Of a DNA stretch of 5,139 nucleotides, positions 1 through 5,139 are shown in pieces. Positions within the stretch are counted from its first letter, which is position 1; every line of letters begins with the position of its first letter. Where the stretch lies: positions 1 through 5,139 of the forward strand of contig QHBL01000261.1 of NCBI GenBank assembly GCA_003244125.1. Direction: 5' to 3'. This stretch comes from Chthoniobacterales bacterium (GTDB taxonomy: Bacteria; Verrucomicrobiota; Verrucomicrobiae; Chthoniobacterales; UBA10450). The position numbers and the translations under genes were made by a program. The notes under the pieces were generated by a model that saw only the letters and a program-made list of their open reading frames with translations, made no database searches and was not told where the DNA came from.

Positions 1-5
1 CCACC

Positions 6-395
6 ATGTTGTCGCCTTCCGCACCGGGCGGGGCGAGTGACTCCGGTTGGCGTTACATCATTCGCAATCTGCAACCGGTCGTCGTCACGTTGGCCTTGTG
101 CATCACCGCCATCGTTTGTGTCTGGATCGCGTCGAGCCGCACCGCCACGAGCACCGGGCCGCGCTTTCAGACCATCGATTTCGACGACGAAGATGGGAAG
201 ACGCTGCTGAAGTTTGATCGCGAAAGCGGTCGCGCATGGCGGCTGGCGAGAATGCGTGTTCCAGTGCGCGCGCGAAAAGCTGATGGCAGCACGGGGCCGC
301 AACTTGTCACCGGCTGGGAAGAAATTTCGCCCTCGTTTGAACAGGGCGTGCAGGACACCTGGCACCGTTTCGGTGCGCCCACGCCTGCGCCATAG
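6..395 (+). CDS. Small single-pass membrane-anchored protein, function unknown
   Basis: I do not recognise this 129-aa protein as a named family. Residues 1-23 form a short cytoplasmic-type N-terminus with R16 and R20. They are followed by one hydrophobic segment at about 24-42 (PVVVTLALCITAIVCVWIAS). There is no lipobox or obvious cleavage site, so a signal anchor with the C-terminus outside the cytoplasm is likely. The soluble part carries a short beta-type stretch, LLKFDRESGRAWRL (67-80), and later GWEEI (103-107). This 'D..tGr.WrL' pattern recurs in small bacterial membrane-anchored proteins of unknown role. The tail is Pro/Ala rich (GAPTPAP). The ATG lies five bases from the window edge, so its ribosome-binding site cannot be judged and an upstream start is possible. 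The gene converges with lnt and ends in TAG inside a hairpin. Being real rather than a shadow is supported by the clean anchor-plus-domain layout and the lack of any competing good frame. Confidence 0.7.
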   Translation: MLSPSAPGGASDSGWRYIIRNLQPVVVTLALCITAIVCVWIASSRTATSTGPRFQTIDFDDEDGKTLLKFDRESGRAWRLARMRVPVRARKADGSTGPQLVTGWEEISPSFEQGVQDTWHRFGAPTPAP

Positions 396-427
396 CGTCG
401 ATTCCGTGATTCAATCGCGGCGACGTT
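394..427 (+). terminator. Bulged hairpin between convergent genes, terminator-like without a U tract
   Basis: An outer 7-bp stem pairs AGCGTCG (394-400) with CGACGTT (421-427). A 3-nt bulge ATT (401-403) follows on the left arm. The inner 7-bp stem pairs CCGTGAT (404-410) with ATCGCGG (414-420), with loop TCA. In + strand RNA two pairs are G-U wobbles (395/426, 407/417). In - strand RNA these become A-C mismatches, so the fold is better on the + transcript. This suggests it ends or protects the mRNA of the small membrane protein whose stop codon it overlaps. No run of T follows on either strand, so a classical intrinsic terminator is not shown. Its role as terminator is inferred from position between convergent genes. 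Confidence 0.45.
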
Positions 428-434
428 TGCGTCC

Positions 435-2093
435 TCAGCGCGCGTCCTTCCAGGCCATGCGCGAGACGACTTTCACCAGAAGAATCAGACCCGCGATTCC
501 GGCGCAGACTTCGGCGAAAAGCTCACCGTGCCGGACATAAAATGTGAGTCGCGGCTCGGCCGGGAGATTCACCTCGCCGGCCAGTGTGCCTTCCTGGAAT
601 GTGCTGCCGCGATCATCGCGCAAGATTTGGGTCACGCGGCCAAGATCGTTCACGAAACAAGTCACGCCCGTATTCGCCGCTCGCACCATCGGACGCCGCG
701 TCTCCACGCAGCGAAAAACGGCGTTCGCCAAATGCTGTCGCGAACCCGCTGAACGGAGGAACCAGCCGTCGTTCGTCACCGTCACCAGCAGATCGGCGCC
801 TCGCAGCACGAACTGCCGCGTCAGATCACCGATCGTGTCCTCGAAACATATCAAGGGTGCCACTCGACCGCGATCACCGGACAGCTCGAAGACCGTAAAC
901 TCGTCACCTGCGTCGAAATCCTCCGGCACCTGGTCGCCGGCGATCCTGGCGAAAAGCGGAAACGAATGGCGGAAGGGAATGTATTCGCCGAATGGGACGA
1001 GGTGCACTTTGCGATAAATCTGAGGGTCACTGCCGCGGCGGATAAGCAGCGCGGCATTGTAAACACGCCGCGGTTCCTCATCGATCGCGCCGAGGAGAAG
1101 GTCCACGTGCCCCGAGTCGGCAATGTGCGTCACGTATTCGAACGATTCCCGATCCTCTAGCACCGGTGCCGGCAAAGCGCTCTCCGGCCAGATGAGCAGT
1201 TGAACATTAGCAAGCGAGCTAAGTGCTATTTTGCTTAGAGTCTCGAACTTATCGAAAATGTTTTGTTTATAACGGAGATCAAACTTGTGCTCGCGCGGAA
1301 CATCTGACTGCACCAGCGCCACTCGCAGCGGCCGAGTTTGAGGGCGTGACTGCACCGCCCGGAGCCCAAGTGCGAAAATCGCGACGACGCCAACAAGCGT
1401 GAGCGTCAGATCGAAGTGTGGCCGCACGAAGCGCCCATGCGTTTCCCGCCAGAGGCGCAATGCTGTCGCGGCGAAGATTGCATTGCAGAACGCGACCACG
1501 AAGCTAATGCCGGTCACGCCAGTCCATTCCGCCAGCTGAATCATCGGCCAGGTGGCATGCATCGCCACGCCGAGTCCGTTCCATCCGAAGCCGGATATCA
1601 ACCAGCCGCGCGTCCACTCCAGCGGCACCCATGCAACGGCGAGACTGAAGGCGAAAAACAGGTTGTGCGCCGAGCTCACCCACGGCGATGCACTCGGCGG
1701 CCGTTCAGATTTTGCCCGCGCGAGCATGGCGCTCCAGTTATCGACAACTGCAATGCGGTCATGCCGCGGCCGCATTAGTCCGCAAAACCACGCCCACACC
1801 GCGAAGTAGAGTCCCATGTAGAATGCCAGCGCGAACCATCCCGGCGACGTCACCGTCGTCAGCCAAAAGAAGCAACACCAAAAAAACGTCAGCCCGCTCA
1901 CGTATCCCAGCGCGAGATCACGCCACCCACGTCGCTGTGATGTTTCGCCCGAACAAAGCACCGCCAGGATCAGCGGCACCAGTGCGATCCAGATGAGCCA
2001 GCCTTGATCCACCGGCGGCACGGCCACCGCCGCGAGCACGCCGCTGCTGATTGCCGCCAGCCACGGCCAAAGCCGCAGCGCCCACTCCTTCAC
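435..2093 (-). CDS. lnt: Apolipoprotein N-acyltransferase (Lnt)
   Basis: Lnt transfers an acyl chain from a phospholipid to the N-terminal diacylglyceryl-cysteine of apolipoproteins in the inner membrane, the last step of lipoprotein maturation. The 552-aa product is a little longer than E. coli Lnt (about 512 aa). About seven membrane segments lie at 8-26, 32-48, 60-79, 84-106, 144-160, 193-213 and 228-247. A nitrilase-like domain spans about 255-520, and a last membrane helix lies at 526-545. The catalytic triad is visible: E304 (IWPESALP), K362 (YRKVHLVPFGEYIPF) and C416 (PLICFEDT). E370 and NDGW (441-444) match other conserved active-site positions. A loop at about 107-142, rich in charged residues, Pro and Ser, accounts for much of the extra length. 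The start is GTG, abutting the TAA of the upstream gene with no Shine-Dalgarno before it, so translation is probably coupled. An AAGGAG lies just inside the gene (codons 2-3). It is the last gene of the - strand unit seen here. Identity is secure; the exact start is less so. Confidence 0.96.
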   Translation of the reverse strand: MKEWALRLWPWLAAISSGVLAAVAVPPVDQGWLIWIALVPLILAVLCSGETSQRRGWRDLALGYVSGLTFFWCCFFWLTTVTSPGWFALAFYMGLYFAVWAWFCGLMRPRHDRIAVVDNWSAMLARAKSERPPSASPWVSSAHNLFFAFSLAVAWVPLEWTRGWLISGFGWNGLGVAMHATWPMIQLAEWTGVTGISFVVAFCNAIFAATALRLWRETHGRFVRPHFDLTLTLVGVVAIFALGLRAVQSRPQTRPLRVALVQSDVPREHKFDLRYKQNIFDKFETLSKIALSSLANVQLLIWPESALPAPVLEDRESFEYVTHIADSGHVDLLLGAIDEEPRRVYNAALLIRRGSDPQIYRKVHLVPFGEYIPFRHSFPLFARIAGDQVPEDFDAGDEFTVFELSGDRGRVAPLICFEDTIGDLTRQFVLRGADLLVTVTNDGWFLRSAGSRQHLANAVFRCVETRRPMVRAANTGVTCFVNDLGRVTQILRDDRGSTFQEGTLAGEVNLPAEPRLTFYVRHGELFAEVCAGIAGLILLVKVVSRMAWKDAR

Positions 2094-2405
2094 TTAGCTG
2101 CGGCGCCGGCGGCGTTGCGGCGCCTCGCGACTGCGCGACGGATGAATGCTATCGCGCAAATCGTGCGCGTAAGATGGATTGACGCGAAAGAAGGCGTGCT
2201 CGAGGTCGGCAATCGTGCGCACGTTGACCTTGCTCGAAAGGACATAGCCCATTGCGATCAATCCTCCGAGCGTATCGATGAGCTCACCGCTCTCCATCTC
2301 ATGCGTGCGCTCGAGAAGGAACTTGCCGGCCATGGGCGCGCCAGTCAGGCCCAGAGCTTTGAGCAAAGTGATCTCGCCGCCGTCCAGATTGAGCTCGCGT
2401 GCCAT
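2094..2405 (-). CDS. Small winged-helix-like protein with basic tail, function unknown
   Basis: This 103-aa protein is not a family I can name. It begins MARELNLDGGEITLLKALGL and reads as mostly helical. Helices fall at about 9-19 and 25-34, then ESGELIDTLGGLIAMGYV (38-55) followed by a short strand-like SSKVNV. This order resembles the recognition helix and wing of a winged-helix domain. A further helix covers 64-86 (IADLEHAFFRVNPSYAHDLRDSI). The tail is strongly basic (PQRRRRRS), as in proteins that bind nucleic acid or acidic surfaces; function is inference only. The ATG at 2405 was chosen because it starts just before the ordered part. The frame could open earlier at TTG 2489, adding 28 residues that look unconserved and overlapping the mutase gene by 46 bp. 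No strong Shine-Dalgarno precedes the ATG. It lies 38 bp after the mutase stop, and its TAA directly abuts the GTG of lnt, so it sits inside an operon and is likely co-translated with Lnt. Confidence 0.78.
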   Translation of the reverse strand: MARELNLDGGEITLLKALGLTGAPMAGKFLLERTHEMESGELIDTLGGLIAMGYVLSSKVNVRTIADLEHAFFRVNPSYAHDLRDSIHPSRSREAPQRRRRRS

Positions 2406-2443
2406 GGCCGAATCTTTGCTGCGAAACCCGCGCTGTCGAGTGG

Positions 2444-4402
2444 CTATCTCGCGAGCCGCGCATGAGCATCGGCTTGCAGCCAATCCCAAAGCGCTGCGAG
2501 CCTCTGACCCACCTCCCTTTTCGCCACCGCCAGTTCCTCCGGCGACAATTCCCCTGCCCCGGGTCGCCTTTGCGCAAACAGGTAGTATTTGATCTTGGGC
2601 TCCGTTCCAGAACCGCGCACCGCGATGCGCGTCCTGTCCTGTAGCTCGAAGATCAGCATCTTCTCCTTCGGGATCGCGTCGCCTTCCACGTCATGGATTG
2701 TTTCGCGGGCGAAATTCCGGATGCTCGCGACAGGAGTATCCAGCATTTCACGCGGCGGCTCCTGGTCGTACGAGGCAAGAAGCCGCTGAATCTTCTCCGC
2801 GCCATACGCGCCTTCAAAGGCAAGCGAGCCATTCTTTTCCTCGAAATAGCCGAGGTCACGGTAGATGGAATCGAGTAGCTCATCCAGCGTTTGCCCGTTG
2901 ACTTTGGCGAAAGCAGCCACTTCGCAGAACATGATGGTCGCGCCGTTCCCATCCTTGTCTCGCACAAAATCTGCCCCGCTGTAACCGTAGCTTTCTTCTC
3001 CGCCGAAAACGTAGTAGCTCGACTTCTCCAGGCGCAGCTTGCGGGTCTCCATCTCGGATGAGTCCCGATAGTCCGGCAACCCGAGCGCCTCTTCATACTT
3101 GCCGAGCTTTGCCCCAATGTATTTAAATCCGGTCAGCGTCTCCACGCACCGTAAGCCAAACTTTTCCGCGATAGCTTTCTGCAGGTCCGTTGTGACGAAT
3201 GTCTTGATGATCACCCCGCGCGACGCGTTATCCCGGTTCAGAATACCTTGTGCAAACAACGTGCGTACTCGGTACCACGCCATGAGCGAACCGATCTGGT
3301 TCCCGATCAGTAACTTCATCTGGCCGGAGCGGGTGCGCACCGCCACGCCCATGCGATCGCAATCTGGATCAGTCGCAATGACCACGTCTGCCTTCTCGCG
3401 TTGAGCCTGTTCTATCCCGAGCTTCAGCGCTTCGGCGTTCTCCGGGTTGGGCGACTTTACCGACGGGAACCTCCCATCGAACTGGTCTTGCTCCGCAACG
3501 ACAGAATAGTTGAAGCCGAGCCTCGTTAGCATCGGCTTAATAATAACGCCGCCGGTTCCGTGGATTGGGGTATAGACAATCTTCAGTCCCCCAGCCCGCT
3601 TGAGTAACTCCGGATCGAGCACCAATGTCTCGAGCCGATCCATATACGCCTGATCGACTTCCTCACTGGCGATGCTGATCTGGCCTGCCGGCCCATCACT
3701 GGGGTGACCATCGCTACTCACCGCATCAACTTCCGCGATGATGCCGCTGGCGCGCGGCTCGACTACTTGCGCCCCATCGTTGAAGTAAACTTTGTAACCG
3801 TTATCATGCGGTGGATTATGACTGGCGGTGATGACCACGCCAGCATCTGCCTTCAGGTAACGAACGGCGAACGATAGTTCCGGAGTCGAGCGCGGCCCGG
3901 AGAATACCATCGCATCGCAGCCATGCTCAGCCGCAACTCTCGCCGCCAGTTCGGCAAACTCCTTGGAAAAGTATCGCGTATCATGTGCGATAACAATCCT
4001 GGGCCGTCCTCGGATGTGTTCCTTGTCACGCCACTTTGTGACGTAGCTAACAAGTCCCTGCGTCGCCCGCGCGATGTTGAAGTAGTTCATCGCGTTTGTT
4101 CCCACGCAGGGATACTGCGGGCGCCCCAGCTCAGTCGGCGTTCCCTGCTCGGCTGCGGTTACGATCTTGCCGATGGTGCGACCACGCAGGCCACCAGTGC
4201 CAAAAGCTAACGTCTTATAGAATCGGTCATTGAGCTCCGGCCATTCTCCAGCGCGGCCAAGCTCATCGATGACCTCCACATACAGCTTCTGCGAATCACC
4301 TGAGAGAAGACGGGAGATGTTCGCTGCGGCATCCGGGCGCAACTGCCCCGCAGCAACCGCTGCCGTCATGAGGTGCTCCAATTCGTCAAATTGCTCCGGC
4401 AT
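2444..4402 (-). CDS. Phospho-sugar mutase (alpha-D-phosphohexomutase family, phosphoglucomutase/PGM2-like)
   Basis: A cytoplasmic enzyme that moves a phosphate between the C1 and C6 hydroxyls of a hexose (or C1 and C5 of a pentose) through a phosphoserine. All four family signatures are present in order: the phosphoserine loop ITASHNPP with S194; the Mg-binding loop DPDCDR with D345, D347 and D349; the sugar-binding loop GGEESYG (467-473); and the C-terminal phosphate-binding loop RGSGTEPK (596-603). An early FGTGGLRGRTIG (68-78) replaces the more usual FGTAGLRG. The GEESYG form of the sugar loop and the length (652 aa, long for the superfamily) point to the PgcA/PGM2-type phosphoglucomutase or phosphopentomutase branch rather than bacterial ManB or GlmM. 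True substrate cannot be read from sequence. An N-terminal helical region of about 60 residues precedes domain 1. The ATG at 4402 follows an in-frame TGA four codons upstream, which fixes the upper limit of the start. It is the first gene of the - strand unit and is divergent from sucC. Confidence 0.95.
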   Translation of the reverse strand: MPEQFDELEHLMTAAVAAGQLRPDAAANISRLLSGDSQKLYVEVIDELGRAGEWPELNDRFYKTLAFGTGGLRGRTIGKIVTAAEQGTPTELGRPQYPCVGTNAMNYFNIARATQGLVSYVTKWRDKEHIRGRPRIVIAHDTRYFSKEFAELAARVAAEHGCDAMVFSGPRSTPELSFAVRYLKADAGVVITASHNPPHDNGYKVYFNDGAQVVEPRASGIIAEVDAVSSDGHPSDGPAGQISIASEEVDQAYMDRLETLVLDPELLKRAGGLKIVYTPIHGTGGVIIKPMLTRLGFNYSVVAEQDQFDGRFPSVKSPNPENAEALKLGIEQAQREKADVVIATDPDCDRMGVAVRTRSGQMKLLIGNQIGSLMAWYRVRTLFAQGILNRDNASRGVIIKTFVTTDLQKAIAEKFGLRCVETLTGFKYIGAKLGKYEEALGLPDYRDSSEMETRKLRLEKSSYYVFGGEESYGYSGADFVRDKDGNGATIMFCEVAAFAKVNGQTLDELLDSIYRDLGYFEEKNGSLAFEGAYGAEKIQRLLASYDQEPPREMLDTPVASIRNFARETIHDVEGDAIPKEKMLIFELQDRTRIAVRGSGTEPKIKYYLFAQRRPGAGELSPEELAVAKREVGQRLAALWDWLQADAHARLAR

Positions 4403-4516
4403 GGCGAGCCATCATTCCGGCGCACCGTTTGTTTGCAAGTGCGCGACGATGTTCAAAAGAAAAACGATTGCCTCGCGACTTCGTGCGGCTTAGTAACTCG
4501 CGCTCGCCTCGTCGCG
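4403..4516. promoter_or_regulatory. Divergent intergenic region between the mutase unit and sucC
   Basis: These 114 bp separate two genes read in opposite directions, so promoters for both should lie here. An A-rich stretch at 4451-4467 stands out from the GC-rich surroundings. For sucC a weak sigma70-like pair can be drawn: TTGCCT (4468-4473) and TAGTAA (4491-4496) with a 17-bp spacer, matching 4/6 and 3/6 of the consensus. For the - strand, TTGAAC (complement of 4451-4456) could be a -35 element, but no good -10 follows. Neither coding start has a clear Shine-Dalgarno sequence. The assignment rests mainly on gene orientation. Confidence 0.4.
4420..4444. repeat. Inverted repeat GCGCAC-N13-GTGCGC in the mutase leader
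   Basis: A perfect 6-bp dyad (4420-4425 and 4439-4444) is separated by 13 bp. It sits 17 bp upstream of the mutase start codon and 72 bp upstream of the sucC start. It could be an operator half-site pair or a short hairpin in the mutase leader RNA. Six-base GC-rich dyads arise by chance fairly easily in DNA of this composition, so support is weak. Confidence 0.25.
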
Positions 4517-5139
4517 ATGAACATTCACGAATATCAGGCCAGGGAATTGCTCGAACGCTTCGGCGTGGCCACCACACGCGGCCGGGTTGCATCCACGGCG
4601 GACGGCGCGGAGCAGATCGCCTGCGAAATGGCGCCCGCGGAGATGGTGGTGAAGGCGCAGATTCATGCGGGCGGACGAGGGAAGGGGACGTTCGCGAATG
4701 GATTCAAAGGCGGAGTGCAGCTTTGCAAAACGCCGGAGGAAGCGGGGAATGTAGCGGCGAAAATGCTGGGGCAAACTTTGGTGACGCACCAAACCGGCGC
4801 CGCTGGCCGGGTGGTCAACAAGGTGCTGGTGGCCGAATCGGCGGAGATCGCGCGCGAAATTTATTTTGCGATTCTGCTCGATCGCGCGAGCGCGGTGCCG
4901 CTGGTGGTGGCCAGCACGGAAGGCGGGGTGGAAATCGAAACGGTGGCAGAGAAATCGCCAGCGAAAATTATTCGCGAATCGATTGACCCCCTGGGGGGTT
5001 TGCAGCCATATCAGGCGCGCAAGCTGGCGAAGCAGCTCGGTTTTGAATCTTCGCAACTGAAGGCGGCCTCGAAATTATTCGATGGCTTATACCGCACCTT
5101 CGTCGGGCTGGATTGTTCGATGGTGGAAGTGAATCCGCT
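4517..5139 (+). CDS. sucC: Succinyl-CoA synthetase (ADP-forming) beta subunit, 5' part, cut by window end
   Basis: SucC with SucD converts succinyl-CoA, ADP or GDP and phosphate to succinate, CoA and ATP or GTP in the TCA cycle. The open frame runs 207 codons plus two bases without a stop and leaves the window. The start MNIHEYQARELLERFGV is the classic SucC N-terminus. The ATP-grasp fold follows: VVKAQIHAGGRGKG with K46 and the nucleotide-binding G53-R54-G55, then LVTHQTGAAGRVVNKVLV (88-105), VASTEGGVEIE (131-141), DPLGGLQPYQAR (157-168) and VEVNP (203-207), where E204 and N206 correspond to Mg-binding residues. The missing C-terminal half is the CoA-ligase domain. The ATG is set by this family N-terminus. 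No Shine-Dalgarno is seen ahead of it; the upstream bases are CTCGCCTCGTCGCG. It is divergent from the mutase gene; sucD would be expected downstream, outside the window. Identity is secure. Confidence 0.95.
   Translation, partial: MNIHEYQARELLERFGVATTRGRVASTADGAEQIACEMAPAEMVVKAQIHAGGRGKGTFANGFKGGVQLCKTPEEAGNVAAKMLGQTLVTHQTGAAGRVVNKVLVAESAEIAREIYFAILLDRASAVPLVVASTEGGVEIETVAEKSPAKIIRESIDPLGGLQPYQARKLAKQLGFESSQLKAASKLFDGLYRTFVGLDCSMVEVNP

Noticed and set aside
544..1017. A 157-codon open frame on the + strand
   Set aside because: It is antisense to the catalytic domain of lnt. Its product is Arg/Ser/Pro-rich with no motif.
2004..2465. A 153-codon open frame on the + strand
   Set aside because: It is antisense to the end of the mutase gene, the whole small gene and the lnt start. 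No domain or membrane pattern is visible, and the - strand genes explain the DNA better.
2406..2489. Upstream extension of the small gene to a TTG start at 2489
   Set aside because: It would add 28 residues with no ordered pattern (Cys, Arg, Ala rich) and overlap the mutase gene by 46 bp. An AGAGG lies about 11 nt before the TTG, so it is not excluded, but the ATG at 2405 fits the ordered part better.
4429..4986. A 185-codon open frame on the + strand
   Set aside because: It overlaps sucC in another frame. Its product is Gly/Arg-rich and low in complexity, as expected from an off-frame reading of GCG- and GAA-rich codons.
4490..5056. A 188-codon open frame on the - strand
   Set aside because: It lies antisense to sucC, whose + strand translation matches the family from its first residue. 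The antisense product is rich in Arg, His and Phe with no recognisable domain, typical of a shadow in GC-rich DNA.
1..5139. Mobile element, CRISPR array, tRNA, rRNA or defence system
   Set aside because: I saw no transposase, integrase, direct-repeat array, cloverleaf-like sequence or defence-type domain. Nearly all the DNA is covered by housekeeping genes.

Overview
This 5.1-kb, fairly GC-rich window looks like ordinary chromosomal housekeeping DNA from a diderm bacterium. A member of the Verrucomicrobiota (Chthoniobacterales-like) is my best guess. That guess rests on the wording of the Lnt protein (GFGWNGLGVAMHATW and a lengthened cytoplasmic loop), on the small conserved-looking protein next to it, and on the lack of Shine-Dalgarno sequences before most starts. 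It is inference from memory of family sequences, not a database result.

Layout: (1) Positions 6-395, + strand: a small single-pass membrane protein of unknown function. It converges on the next gene across a 39-bp gap that holds a stable bulged hairpin (394-427). (2) Positions 4402 down to 435, - strand: a compact three-gene unit read as phospho-sugar mutase, then a 103-aa winged-helix-like protein of unknown function, then apolipoprotein N-acyltransferase (Lnt). The gap between the first two is 38 bp. Lnt starts with GTG directly after the TAA of the small gene (0 bp), which suggests translational coupling. (3) Positions 4403-4516: a 114-bp divergent intergenic region that must carry promoters for both directions. 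It contains a GCGCAC/GTGCGC dyad. (4) Positions 4517-5139, + strand: the first 207 codons of sucC (succinyl-CoA synthetase beta subunit), cut by the window end.

Functionally, the mutase interconverts hexose 1- and 6-phosphates, feeding glycogen or cell-envelope sugars. Lnt finishes lipoprotein maturation in the inner membrane. SucC belongs to the TCA cycle. I see no clear pathway joining them. I found no mobile element, CRISPR array, tRNA, rRNA or defence system. The items most worth a second look are the uncharacterised small gene fused translationally to lnt, the odd lnt start, and the convergent hairpin. I do not see strong evidence of a new biological system here.
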